Assembly (NCBI GenBank): GCA_973895155.1
Contig: OZ316899.1
Coordinates: forward strand, 7,068,001-7,132,000
Reading direction: 5' to 3'
Length of the DNA: 64,000 nt
From: Marsupella aquatica
Taxonomy: Eukaryota > Marchantiophyta
Part shown: piece after piece, positions 11,215 to 21,681 of the stretch
Position numbering within the stretch: the stretch's first letter is position 1
Layout: each line of letters starts with the position of its first letter
Program-made: the position numbers and the translations under genes
Notes under the pieces: generated by a model
The model's input: only the letters and a program-made list of their open reading frames with translations
Database searches by the model: none
What the model was told of the DNA's origin: nothing

Positions 11215-12023
11215 GCGATGAACAAGATTAAGTTCCTCGGCCATACCTTTACCCCGAAGGGATTACGCCTAGTCAGGACAAACTTAAGGAGATCAAAGAA
11301 TGGGAGCGCCCGTCCAATGTAAGGCAGGTTAGAGCCTTCTTAGGGTTTATGGGGTTCTATTGGAGATACATGAAAGACTATGCGAGGATCGCGAGGCCCC
11401 TAAACGAGCTAACGTTGAAAAACAAAGTGTTTGTGTGGACACAAGATTGTGAGTTAACATTCCTGGAACTTAAGCGGCTAATGATAACGCCGCTAGTTCT
11501 AAAGTTACCTGAGATGGGGAAGCCATTCGAGATTTGGATAGGCACAAGTGATTACACCATTGGCGCCTGTCTTCACCAAGATGGGCGTCCTGTGGCCTTT
11601 GAGTCATGTAAGTTGGAAAATCATTGGATCACACCGGAAAGGGAAATGTATGTTGTGATCTATGCGTTGAAGAAGTGGGAGATTTACCTTAAGAACGGTC
11701 CCAAAGTGGTAATTCACACAGATAGCTCGCCGGCAGGGTATTTCAGTTCTAAGCCAAGACTGAACCCCAAGGAAATGCGCTGGCAGATGTTCTTGGCGGA
11801 TTTTGATTTCAAAGTCCGCCATGTTCCAGGGAAGACAAATATGGCAGCGGACGCATTATTGCGTAAGGACCAACATTGTGTCAATGGGATCACGATGCTC
11901 GAATCCGAGTGGCCAAAGGTTCTGGCCGCGGCTTATGGGGATGATAGGTTAGCTAAGGAATGGCAAAGCAATGGGGGTAGGCAAGGTAAGGCACGTATCG
12001 TTGGGGTTGGATACGACGCATAA
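11215..12023 (+). pseudogene. gypsy-1 RT thumb and RNase H
   Basis: The RT resumes with AMNKIKFLGHTFTPKG, shifts frame near 11265, and runs open from about 11349 to TAA 12021-12023. The connection segment (AFLGFMGFYWRYMKDYARIA, PLNELT) is followed by an RNase H domain: GTSDYTIGACLHQDGRPVAF, REMYVVIYALKKWEIYL, VVIHTDSSP, then VRHVPGKTNMAADAL. RNase H removes the RNA strand during copying. The usual first acidic residue (…DASDxAIG…) is replaced here by GTSDYTIG, so catalysis is doubtful. A frameshift follows before the integrase. Confidence 0.92.
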
Positions 12024-12963
12024 TGTTCAGTTATGGCGATACAGGCAGAGGCGTGTGGACGTACCAGAGTCTCTAAGGTTAGAGGTTATGCAAAAGTACC
12101 ACAACTCGCCCTAGGGAGGGCATGGAGGACAAGCCGCTACGTATCACAGCATGTCACGAGATGTGTATTGGCCGGACATGAAGCAATCGGTCCTTCAACA
12201 CGTGCAAAGTTGTTACTCGTGCCAAAAGAACCAAACGGTCTATAGGGCAAAAGGAGGACTGCTACAACCCTTACCAGTAGCTGCGGCTCCATGGGAGTCT
12301 ATCTCCATGGACTTCATTGTTGGGTTACCTGAGTCCCATGGCAGTAACTCCATATTAAAAATCGTGGATCATTTTTCCAAGATGGGGTATTTCTTGCCTA
12401 CTACGAAGATGGTTTCGGCCCGAGAGGTTGCCGGTCTAGTGTTTGACAATGTCTTCCGACAATGGGGATTGCCATTGCATATCTTGTCCGATAGCGATAC
12501 CAAGTTCACGGGCCATTTCTGGAAGGCATTATTCTGGTTATTCAGAACGGACCTGACTAGGGGATCAGCATATCATCATGAGACAGATGGCCAAACAGAA
12601 CGGGTTAATGTTATCGTGGAGGATTACTTGCGTCACTTTGTGACGGCCAATCAAAAGGATTGGGCAAAGCATTTAACAATGGCCGAGTTTAGGTATAACT
12701 CGACCAAGCATTCGCCGACGGGGTTTGCGCCGTTTGTGTTGGCCACAAGGAGGACGCCAAGGGCGCCCTCCTGGTTTATAGATCCGGAAGCTTGGCGGAC
12801 AAAAAGCAAGGTTCCTTCTGCGGACAATTTTATTCAAGAGCGGCGCCTAGTTGTGGAAGCGGCCACCAAGGGTATGACCCTTGCCCAAAGTCGGTATAAG
12901 GAGCAAGGGGATAAACATCGATGCCAAGTAAGCTTTGAAATTAGGGAGAGCGTCTGGTTGTAG
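12024..12963 (+). pseudogene. gypsy-1 integrase
   Basis: The integrase N-terminus is shifted in frame: KYHNSPL near 12095 supplies a first His, and the zinc-binding Cys pair is CYSCQ near 12211-12225. The catalytic core is open from 12151. It keeps all three acidic positions of the DDE triad: SMDFIVGLP, HILSDSDTKFTG and DGQTERVNVIVEDYL. The frame stops at TAG 12961-12963 within VWL-stop-LRLEKYHG; the same frame continues into the chromodomain. The family protein inserts the cDNA into the chromosome. Cys/Trp-rich N-terminal damage and the stop make it inactive. Confidence 0.93.
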
Positions 12964-13395
12964 TTGAGACTTGAGAAATACCACGGGAACATAAGTAGGA
13001 AGCTGGCTCCCAGATATGCAGGGCCCTATCGCATTATACGATGGGCCCACAAGGATAATCCGGTTTTGGTGGTGTTGGAGACACCCAAGGAAATGGGCGT
13101 GGGCAAAAGCTACCATGTTAGCTGGCTCAAGAAATTTATCAAAGACAATGATCCCAACCGGGATCAAGTCTTGCGTCCGGACACGATGCTAGTAGAGGAC
13201 GGTGAGGAGTTTGAGGTGGAGGCAATTCTGGACCACCGTTACAAACACAAATTGGGAAGGCAAATCTTGGAATATTTGGTGAAGTGGGCTGGCTATGACC
13301 AGGCCGAGAGTACTTGGGAACCGGAAGAAAATTTGGGTAATGCCTCAGAGATCCTTGGAAGCTATTGTAAGCAAAGCGGCCTACCGCCGTTGTGA
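12964..13395 (+). pseudogene. gypsy-1 integrase C-terminus with chromodomain
   Basis: This is in frame with the integrase core after one TAG. The GPY/F-like module reads KLAPRYAGPYRIIRW near 13003-13044. The C-terminal chromodomain is EVEAILDHRYKHK..., LEYLVKWAGYDQAESTWEPE, with the Tyr/Trp/Trp positions that form the aromatic cage in chromodomains. This puts the element in the chromovirus lineage of Ty3/gypsy. In chromoviruses the domain steers integration to particular chromatin marks. It ends at TGA 13393-13395. The domain itself looks undamaged. Confidence 0.94.
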
Positions 13396-13815
13396 ACTGG
13401 TACAGGCAGCTGTAGCTACCTTTGTGAGTTGTATCCTAGTTTCACTCCTCTCGGCCTCTTAAGGATAAAGTCGGATTGCGTTGGTCCTAGAGGTTGTTGG
13501 GTGGCCGATTTGCTTTTTGCGAGTGGAAGTTGATGGTGCCCACCCTACATCTGTGGGCGGGCTAGTTTGAACCAAAGGGGAGTGCCCCAAGGGGAGGACA
13601 ATGGGTCCGACGAGTTTGGAGTTAGCTTACCCATTTGGACTGGCATCCTACTTTGATAAGTGGGATAGGTTGGAAATTCCTAAGTCTGGAATGTGCATAT
13701 CAACCTGGTTTGCATCAGCCTTATGGGCAAACCATTTGTTACTTCATAAAAAATTTAAGGCCTAAAGTGGTCTAGGCGTGTTGGAACGTTTCCTGAGGTC
13801 ACGCAGACGTGACCA
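13396..13815 (+). other. gypsy-1 3' noncoding region
   Basis: There are 420 bases between the chromodomain stop and the polypurine tract. No gene is seen. It includes short GGGGAGTGCCCC-type near-palindromes near 13578-13600 but nothing I can assign. Confidence 0.7.
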
Positions 13816-13828
13816 TTTTAAAGGGGGG
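13816..13828 (+). promoter_or_regulatory. Polypurine tract priming plus-strand synthesis
   Basis: TTTTAAAGGGGGG stands immediately before the 3' LTR start TGCAAGTCG. The purine run AAAGGGGGG adjoining the TG is the expected position and form of a gypsy polypurine tract. Confidence 0.88.
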
Positions 13829-14422
13829 TGCAAGTCGCGGAACTCGACTACCTTAACACTTAGCTCCGGCATCGCTGACTCCGACGCCGAGCTCCCTTAT
13901 GGTCCAGGCCCGGATAGGCCAGCCGGGGAGGACTTAGCATGGGGAGGCTTGTGGGCAATGAGACGTGGCACTAGCGAGGCAAGGAGCCAAGCTGGGGACA
14001 CACACTAAGGATTTGGACTAGCTGATAGCTGGTCGGGTCAAGGAGAAATGTGCCGAGCTCAAGGATGGCCATCCGAACCTCCGGATGGACTTTGAGTTTT
14101 GAGGGCTTGGGTGTGAGCTCCTCTTGGGCCCAAGGCCAATGGAGTTGACGCCATGGGCAACGGACGCTTGGGGCGCAAGATATGGCTCGATCCGGGTTGG
14201 GCCGGTCGGGGGCCCTGAGTGGCGATGAGACCTGAGGGCCTAGGCATGAGCACTGGGTTGGCCCGATCACAACAGGCTAAGGCACTCCACTTGCGGATGC
14301 CTAACGAGAAAGTTATGGGCGTTGCCAGTTGGTGGCGCGCCCATTATGCGCGATAGGATCCGGGTTGGGGGCCAAATGTTTAGGGACCAAAGCTGGTCCG
14401 GGGGTGGCAGGTCTCCATAAGC

Positions 14423-14430
14423 ATATATGA
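14423..14430 (+). promoter_or_regulatory. TATA-like box in gypsy LTR
   Basis: The run GCATATATGAGGGGAG is kept in all the LTR copies here (14421, 28475, 29136, 35824, 51694). Conservation in otherwise drifting LTRs and its mid-LTR place fit the U3 promoter. No transcription start can be seen. Confidence 0.45.
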
Positions 14431-14840
14431 GGGGAGTGGTGTCTCCCTGGGGCTATGGGCAAGCCGAAGTCGTGAGCCACGGTGATCGCGACACTAAGAG
14501 AAACCGTCAAACGGAAATGGCGATATCTTCCCAATGGGAAGTCCGTTGGAGGACTTCTTGGGTGTGTTGGAAAGATCTTCAGGAGGGCTATGCCCTCCTG
14601 AGATCAGCTGGGTCTGGGGGTACCTTGGGGTCTTGGGGTTTGCGGGTGTTAACTCGCCTACTTGCCAAATCCTGCCGAACAGCAGCCAAGCCACGTTCAG
14701 TCTCCCAAGGGAACTTGCGTTGGGGAGGAAAGGCCAAGTAGGTGTGGAGGTTGAGGCCCAAGAGCGTTTGGCCCCTAGACCATCAGTGAGGTGAACCGGG
14801 AGTGGATTCTAGCGTCGGGGCCATTCTGGTCCCGGTGTGT

Positions 14841-14885
14841 TGGGACAAGCTTGGGACAAGCTTGGGACAAGCTTTAGGACAAGCT
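14841..14885. repeat. LTR minisatellite, 11-bp TGGGACAAGCT units
   Basis: Three exact units are followed by one variant (TTAGGACAAGCT). The same place holds one unit plus variant at 29542-29564 and two plus variant at 36244-36277. Confidence 0.9.
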
Positions 14886-15182
14886 ACGCTATTTGGGCCA
14901 TGAGCATGTCCTGAGGTCAGGGCGGTTAGTTGGTGATGGATAGGTACAAGGGGGAACCCGGCCGCGCCCAAGGAAGGAGTTGTTCTGAAAGAACAATGGG
15001 CGTGGGTTCTGGTTCCGGCTTATGGCATCGGGAGGACCTATTGCTGACCTATTTACCAACGTCTATTGAGCTTGAGTTAGGATGCTAGACTTGGTGAGGT
15101 GGTGGTGTCAACACATCAGGCGTTCGGGCACCAAGGCGTGAGTGTTGGGATTGGTGAGGGCGCTGGGTGGCAAGGTCCACCA

Positions 15183-15369
15183 CTGATATGAGGGCCTAGG
15201 CATGAGCAGTGGGTCGGCCTAAGAACAATGGGCAAAGGCACTTCACTTGCAAACGCCTAACTAGGAAGTTATGGGCGTTGCTAGTTGGTGGCGCCCAGAT
15301 ATGCGGGATATGGTCCAGGTTGAGGACCAAAAGTTTGGGGACCAAAGGTGGCCCGGGGGTGGCAGGTCT
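15183..15369 (+). repeat. gypsy LTR fragment, left part, directly after the 3' LTR
   Basis: The sequence from GGGCCTAGGCATGAGC to GGTGGCAGGTCT matches the LTR interior (about 14223-14415) with about 15% differences by eye. The match resumes at 28464 after element 1. So a 260-bp LTR piece was the landing site of element 1. It abuts the end of one LTR and the start of another (28542), a mosaic left by recombination or by nested insertion. Confidence 0.8.
15365..15369. repeat. Element 1 target-site duplication, left (GGTCT)
   Basis: GGTCT is followed by TGTGGTGCG, the left end of element 1; GGTCT again follows the right end ...GCATCACA at 28464-28468. The intact LTR at 14410-14414 has the site once. 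Confidence 0.9.
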
Positions 15370-15600
15370 TGTGGTGCGTCCCATGGCTCTCAAAACCCAA
15401 GAACCCGCCCTGAACAAGCCAATTCCCACCGGTTTTGCTCTTGCCAAGGCCATTTCCACGGCTTATCGGCATGGGACGCGGCTAAAACTCCTTTACTAAC
15501 TTTTTACCCACATGTATTGGACAGATCCTTCATCGGGTCATGAGATATGCAGTTGGTCTAATCTAGGCCTCTCCTTCCTCTCTTCCCTTGGTCTCCCCTT

Positions 15601-15635
15601 GGGTATGTTTGGATTCCGCCGCCGGAATGATGCCC
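15601..15635 (-). other. Conserved GC hairpin, element 1
   Basis: ATTCCG (15613-15618), loop CCGC, CGGAAT (15623-15628), preceded by GGGTATGTTTGG on the + strand. The same motif is in element 2 (19481), element 3 (31022) and, in the opposite orientation, element 4 (34423). It is always a few hundred bases from the 3' end in element orientation. Confidence 0.85.
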
Positions 15636-16689
15636 AATCGACTTGGGTAGCCGCTAAGATTCCTCTAAGCTCAACACATCAGGCTCTGCCTGCTCCTGAT
15701 GACTTCATTTCCTTCTTTTCTCTCCTATAGTTGATGTGGGCAATCTTTGCACAAGTTGATGTGACACACAACTAGAAAGATGACTCATACTAAGTTATAC
15801 CGTGCAACTGTCATACAAAGAGTACTTCTCATACACAAGATCTGCAAACTAAGCCAGAAGGCCAACTCTATTAAGCTCTTAGGCATGAGAAAACATGAAT
15901 ACACACAAGAGTCACTACATAACTAACCAAGAGCTTCTCTGACTAATTGATCCCAGCCTTGTTGGTGCACTAAAAACTTGCTTAAGAAGAAGGCCCCAAA
16001 GTCCCCGTTGCACAGGTATTTATCCTGGCAGTGCACCTACCTATTTCCTTGCCGCGTAAGCTAAATCTACCTCTAAGTGGAATCTACCTATGTATAGTGG
16101 GGCAAGAGCACAAGTGGTGCCCTTACCAGTGGATCCGCAATCCCACTAATCTAAATGTTAGGGCCGCTTCTTGGCCCTAATCCTAATCCTAAATTTGGAG
16201 GTCAGCGCCCACTTTGCCCACTCACGTCTCCTACCTCCACGTCCGCCCTCCCTAACAGGGATGACGCTCCTCCACCGTCATGACGCTGGTGGCTGGCCCT
16301 CAATGGACGCCCCCAATCCTTCCTCGACAGCCAATGTAGGCCTCTTGTTCTCTGACAGGTTACCCGCTCTTGACTGGGTCAACTTATCCTCGGCGTGATC
16401 GGGCCCCACTCCTATCTTGGCTTCTGCTTCTCCGGCTTCTACTCCCCAAATTGTAACAGTGGTGAGTTTGCCCCTGCAGCTTCAACAGCAGTGGTCCTCC
16501 TCATAGGCAGTGGTCCTCCTCTTAGGCAGTGGTCCTCCTCATAGGCTCATCCGACGAGTCGGGTTGTCTCATCCTCCCAAGGTTGCGGGTGATGCCAATC
16601 AATGATTGGCAACCTTGAGTCAGTGCCCGCCATGGCCTCACCCAGCTGGTCTTCTTAGTCTACCTCTAAGACTGCCACTTTGACAGCCA
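15636..16689 (-). other. Element 1 3' tail, noncoding
   Basis: No frame of note. Several blocks match the element 2 tail (19516-20242), such as TTGATGTGGGCAATCTT, CACTAAAAACTTGCT and CAGTGGATCCGCAATCCCAC, showing common ancestry. Three 19-bp tandem units (GCAGTGGTCCTCCTCATAG) lie at 16488-16544 and are absent from element 2. Confidence 0.75.
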
Positions 16690-19237
16690 CTACCTCGCAT
16701 AAGGCTGGTGCCATGCTTCTACCGAGGAGCCACGGTGGCCTAAGGAACCGTGTTGCTCCCTTACCCCAAAGGTTTTTGCTTCTTCTTGTCCTTCCCTTCC
16801 ATGGTAGTCGGTGCCTTCCCCTTGCCACTTACTTTTGGCAAGGGTGAGGGTACCTTGGCTTGTCTCTTGGTCAGGACCACGCCCTACAACCTTGTTGCCA
16901 CCATCGGGGGTCCACTTGTTGCTGCCTATCGATTTAATTAACTCCTCAGACAGTTTCTTCAGCCGCTTTGTTTGGTTGTCCGCTCGCCTCTGCAAGTTCT
17001 CTAATTTCTGTGTGGCATCCTCCAACTCCTCATGGGTCTCGTCTAAATCCCCGCGAGCTTCCTCCAACTCCTTTAGGTTGTTGTCCAACTCCTTCCGTAA
17101 GGCCGCCCTCTCCTCCTGGGTTGCTCTTAGCTCTGCGTTGAGCTCATGCACGACTTCAAACTCTATCTTATTCATCTTCTCGTAGGTTTGGTTGAGCATG
17201 TCATCCTTCTTATGCATGTTGGCTTGAAAGTTGGCCGACAGGGTTTTGCAGTCCTCCTTCAACTTATCGACGCTTTTGTAGGCCTCATCCAAGTCGTCCT
17301 TTTTATTATGGAAGGCCCTATGGAATTCTTTGATCTCCTCCTTCAGTGCCGCTCCTTCCTCAGCACCTTGGTCATGGCTTTGTTGACGACCGTTAGGTGA
17401 GCAGCCTCTGCATCTTTAAGCTCTTGCTTCCACTTCTCCTTCTCCTTGAGAGCCTCGGCCAAATGCCCTTGGGTCTAGGCAACTTTATTCTTGATTAACT
17501 GGTTATCAGCCTTGGCCGTATCCAGTTGCCCCTGCATGATGTTTATCTCATGCATCCTAACCCGCAGCTTGTCTTGAGCCTGTTTGGCTGCTTTTGGATC
17601 TCCAGTCTTGGCTTCCTTCTCTCTAAGCCGCCAGATGACCTCCTCTTTCTTCATCCTCTCCAAGGCTAGTGCCTCCTCCCACCGGCTCTTCTCCAACCTC
17701 TCCCTATGGAGGAAGGGCCCCATCTCTAACTCCTTGCCAAAGATGTTGAGGGCAAGTAACCCGCACATCCTCTCGTACTCCAGGGCTCTAGAACGTGCAT
17801 AGATGGAGTGGTTAGGAGATGCCAACATCTCCCAACGCAGCCTTTGTTCCCAAGTCATCCTCCAAATCTTGTCAAACGTGGGCAAGGGCCCGACTTGGTC
17901 CTCTACAAGCCGCCAAATGTCCTTTGGCCATCCTTCGCCTGGCAAATCCTTCTCCTTGGCCAAGGTTGCCCTCTCCAGATCTTGGAGTTGCTCTTGCAAC
18001 TCTTGGTCAGCCTGTTTTCTCCCATCGTAATTTGGAGGAGGGACGTCTGGTGGGGGAGACTCCGGGCTTCTCTGCTGTTTTGGGTCCCCACGCACCACTC
18101 TTGGAAGTGTGGGAATGAAACGGCCATAGGTCCGCACCCCTGGTACCAAATGATCTGACCCGTAGCTAAAGCGTCCTTGTTATATTCCTCCATGCCCTCC
18201 CTTCCGGCCTAGAGTACTGGTGCTTGCGGATCCTCTCTTGGGCTAGCCGCAAAAGCGGCATCCTGTTGGGAACTGTGCATGTGTGCGGTTCTCTCCTCTG
18301 GCTCCCACACCTGCCTTCCTCTCTCCTCATCATGACTACAAACCCTGGGCCCTTGTCCCTCGGGTTCTGGTCTTGAGGCTCCCACGCACATCCGCACCCC
18401 TGGCTCGTCTGCTGGCATCCTTCTCTTTGCGCCCTCGGCAAACGGATCTGCTGTGGTGGGTCTTCCGGTTCCTCCCTCCTCAACCATGCCCTATACCGGT
18501 GCCCTTATTGTCATTGCCATCTTCTCCTTCTGGAACATCTGCAGCAGGCTCTACATGGTCGGTTGCTGCATTGGCATGGATTCCGGCATTGGACTAAAGA
18601 TCTGTGATATTGTGGAGCTGCCGGGCGGTTTGGGCTTCCTTGTTGCCGGCCTTGGCTCTAGCTCCTCCTTTGGTGCCCTTGCCTGCAGGGGGAGTATGGG
18701 CGCAAAGATCTGTCTCCGGGCATACCGGCACAACAACGGCATGTGATAACCAAGCCAAGCCACACTCCCCTGACCTGCCACTTGTTGTTCTTCCTTCAAG
18801 ATCTTCTTTAGTTGGGCAAGGAGGTATCCATTGTAGTCCCAGCTTGGGGCTAGGTAAACCTGTGCCTTGCCGATCTCCAGTCTTGGCAGGTTACAATGCA
18901 TTGTCACTCGCAAGAAATCATTCATTTCTCCAATGTGCGGGTTGGTGCAGGTGCTTTGGAAGAAGCCATTCTTTGTTGATGGCTTGGGGAATGATCTAAA
19001 CTCCCTGTCCAACAAGTTCTTTTGGGTGTCTACCTTGGCCTTGTTGCCCATTGGCAAGCCAAACACTTTGGCAATCACCTTGGGGGTGAGATAGAAGTCC
19101 CTCCCATAGATCTTGGTTGAGTTGGACTCGTGGTCCCATGATCCCACGAATTCCAACAAGTCTGATTTTGGCACCTCCGGTTTCAGCCACGACAATCTAA
19201 CAATGGCCTCCAAGCCCAACCCGGCCATGAAGCCTTG
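16690..19237 (-). pseudogene. Element 1 gene, 3' part: PMD-like domain and coiled coil
   Basis: Reading begins at the element 2 insertion point (KYQGFMAG) and runs - strand. The PMD-like domain (LLEFVGSWDHES, FYLTPKVIAKVFGLP, NPHIGEMNDFLRVTMHC) lies near 19235-18600, then TAG 18551-18553, where element 2 has CAG-like Gln. The middle region (PGVRTYGRFIPTLPRVVRGDP) and the first helical segment are at 18149-17475 after a frameshift near 18180. A heptad-rich coiled coil (ELRATQEERAALRKEL) is at 17292-16690 after another shift. It has at least two frameshifts and several stops, more decay than the element 2 gene. Function is unknown; PMD proteins in plants are linked to transposon silencing and occur in transposons. 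Confidence 0.75.
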
Positions 19238-19242
19238 GTATT
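19238..19242. repeat. Element 2 target-site duplication, left (GTATT)
   Basis: GTATT precedes TGTGGTAC here and follows GCATCACA at 27488-27492. Counting one copy, the element 1 gene reads through in frame (inserted length plus duplication is 8,250, a multiple of three). Confidence 0.92.
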
Positions 19243-19480
19243 TGTGGTACGTCCCATGGCTCCCTAAACCCAAGAAACCCCTTTGCACAAGCCGATTCCC
19301 GCAAGTTTCGCTCTTGGCGAGGCCGATTTTGCGGCTTAGCGGCATGGGACGCTGCTAACTTCCTTCTACTACTATTTAACATTTAACTCACATATACTGG
19401 ACAGATCCTTCATCGGGTCATGAGATACATAGCCGGCCTATTCTAGGCCTTCCCTTGTCCTCCTCTCTCGATTTCCCTTT

Positions 19481-19515
19481 AGGTATGTTTGGATTCCGCC
19501 GCCGGAATGATCCCC
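19481..19515 (-). other. Conserved GC hairpin, element 2
   Basis: GGTATGTTTGG, then ATTCCG-CCGC-CGGAAT (stem 19493-19508). It is about 240 bases from the element's 3' end, as in element 1. Confidence 0.85.
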
Positions 19516-20242
19516 AACTGGCTTGGGTAAGCCGCTAAGACCTCTCTCAGCTCGACACATCCAACTCTTACTACCTTGCTTACTCCCTTCTTGGTTGATG
19601 TGGGCAATCTTCAAACAAGTTAATGCGACACACAAATAGCAAAATGACTCCTTCTGACTGAGTTATATCATGCACTTGCCATACAAACAGTACTTCTCAT
19701 ATACAAGATCTGCGAACTAAGCCGTGAGGCCAACTCTATTCATCTCTTAGGTATGAGGAAACATGAATATACACAAGGGTCATAGTATAACTAACCGAGA
19801 GCTTCTTTAACTACTTGATCCCAGCCCTGCTGGTGCACTAAAAACTTGCTAAGGAAGAAGGCCCGCAACTCCCCGCTGCCCAGGTACTTATCCTGGTAGT
19901 GGATCCGCCTAATTCCTTGTAGCATAAGCCTAATCTACCTATGTACAGCGAGGCAGGAGCACAAGTGTTGCTCTTACCAGTGGATCCGCAATCCCACTAA
20001 GCTAAGTGTCAGGGCCGCCTCTTGGTCCTGATCCTAATTCTAAACTTGGAGATCTGGGCCCGCCCTGCCCACTCACGCCTCCCTCCACGTCCGCCCTCCT
20101 TAAAAGGAGCGGCCCTCCACCACCGTCATGGCAACGGTGTCTGGTCCTCAATGGACGCCCCCAACACTTCCTCCGCAACCACTACCGTAGGTACGTCCTC
20201 TGACAGATTACCTGCTCCGGACCGAGTTAACTCTCCATCGGC
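19516..20242 (-). other. Element 2 3' tail, noncoding
   Basis: No frame of note. The blocks match the tail of element 1. Nothing else is seen. Confidence 0.75.
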
Positions 20243-21190
20243 CTAACTGGGTCCACCCTCGGCTTCGGCCTCAGCATCGGCCACGGCCTCCCCGACATGT
20301 TCTAGTGGTGGATCCGGTACCCTGGCTTCATCACCGAGTATCCTGGCCTTGGCTTTGCCATCCCCGCCTTCTAGGGCAGTTGGATCCTCTGTCGTGACCC
20401 TGCCTGAGGTTGGTGTTGGGTTTACCTCCTTGGTCACAACGGCTTGAGGAGCCGTATTACTCCCTGACCCAGAAGGTTTCTGCTTCTTCTTCTTCTTTGG
20501 TTCGGCAGCTGGCCCCTTCCCCTTGCCACTTACCTTCGGCACCGGTGCGAGTGTCTCGGCTTGTCCTTTGGCCAGTACTACTCCTGGTAACTTGGTTGCC
20601 CCAATTGGAGTTGGACCTGAGGAAGCCAAGCACTTAAATATTGCGACCTGTTTCTTTAGCCGCTCCATTTGGTTGTCGGCTCGCCGCTGTAAGTTTTCCA
20701 TCTTCCGCGTGCTTTTCTCCAACTCCTCCTGCAATTCATCCAGGTCCTTGCACGCCTCCTCCCGCTCCTTCTGGGCTTCCTCCAATTCCTCCTTTAAGGT
20801 AGCCCTCTCCTCCTGGGTTGCTCTCAGCTCCTTGTTGAGCTCCGTAACGACCTCAGACCCCATTTTATTCATCTTGGCATAAGTCTAGTAGAGTTGGTCG
20901 TCTTTCTCACGGAGGTCGGCCTTGAAGCTGGCCATCATGGATGCGAGCTCCTGCCGTAGCACGATAATCGCCTGATAGGATTTCCCTAACTCGGCCTCCT
21001 TCTGCTCAAGGGCTCCGCGGATATCCTCGAGTTCCCCCTTTAGCGCCCTTTCCCTTCTCTGAGTTTCCGCCATGGCCCGATTGTTGGCTGCTATGTGGGC
21101 CTCCTTTGCGTCTCTCAGCTCTCGCTTCCACTTCTCCTTTTCCTTGATCGAATCGGCCAGCTCACCTTGGGTCCGAGTAAGTTTATCCTT
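20243..21190 (-). pseudogene. Element 2 gene, 3' part: long coiled coil and basic C-terminus
   Basis: This continues the frame that LINE-B interrupts (3,699 bases inserted with the duplication, a multiple of three). Codons about 828-1142 are heptad-rich (KEKEKWKRELRDAKEAH, ELRATQEERATLKEEL, RRADNQMERLKKQ), with a TAG at 20885-20887 (codon 929) where element 1 has Gln. A lysine cluster (EPKKKKKQKP) and an acidic Ala/Glu tail (AVADAEAEAEGG) end the protein at TAG 20243-20245. Coiled coils suggest self-assembly, as gag-type or scaffold proteins do; that is inference. No catalytic motif is seen. Confidence 0.8.
21183..21190. repeat. LINE-B target-site duplication, left
   Basis: TTATCCTT here and at 24882-24889. 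It is short for a LINE and partly merges with the tail, but the coiled-coil frame is restored exactly when it is counted once. Confidence 0.75.
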
Positions 21191-21681
21191 TTTTTTCTTT
21201 TTTCTTTTTTTGGATTTTTACATTTATTCCGCGTGAAACCCATGGATGGGGGAACCAGCAGGCCAAACGGCATCATAAAACCTCAAACGCCCAAAGGAGG
21301 CAATAACAAAGAGTTACTCAACCAGGGTCACCAGATCAGGCAAAGATTATGAAGCCGTTCTACTAGTGTTCCATGCAGCAAGTAATAGCTAGGGGATAAG
21401 CACTAAAAGGCGCAGTAGGTCAGCAGAGTAAAAGTGTAAAGTGTCAAACCATTGTCTAGTACTGAATTAATCCACCTAATTAGTAAGAAGAGGGTGTATA
21501 CTGTAGCGGGAGAAGGAAAAAAACCAACGGCATGAACTGTAAGGGCCACCAAGAGTGGTGCAGCCATAAGCTATAGGGATTGAAAACAGTGCGGGAGGTA
21601 GTGGCATTGTGTATGAGGAAATCACGGGAGTAACGGTGTCAAAAGAGAAGACAAAACTCCCAGATAGCCACATAGTATAAA
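21191..21681 (-). other. LINE-B 3' untranslated region and tail
   Basis: No coding frame beyond 69 codons. The A-rich tail and a GTGAAACCCATGGATGGGGG segment resemble the LINE-A 3' end (AAACCCACGGGAAGGGGGG), suggesting a shared recognition region for the RT. Confidence 0.65.

Larger units (their letters stand above)
13829..15182 (+). repeat. 3' LTR of gypsy-1 (1,354 bp)
   Basis: It starts TGCAAGTCGCGG right after the polypurine tract and ends ...GGTCCACCA. The same start is at 28542, and the same end precedes the primer sites at 30017 and 36729. Compared with the LTR at 28542-30012 it lacks an internal stretch (matching about 29775-29935). It contains a TATA-like box near 14423 and a short tandem repeat near 14841. 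The LTR copies differ by visible substitutions and indels, so the elements are not new. Confidence 0.9.

Noticed and set aside
18551-19345. A 264-codon frame as an intact gene start
   Set aside because: Its first 35 codons are the 3' terminus of element 2 read through the insertion junction; the true gene part begins at 19237.
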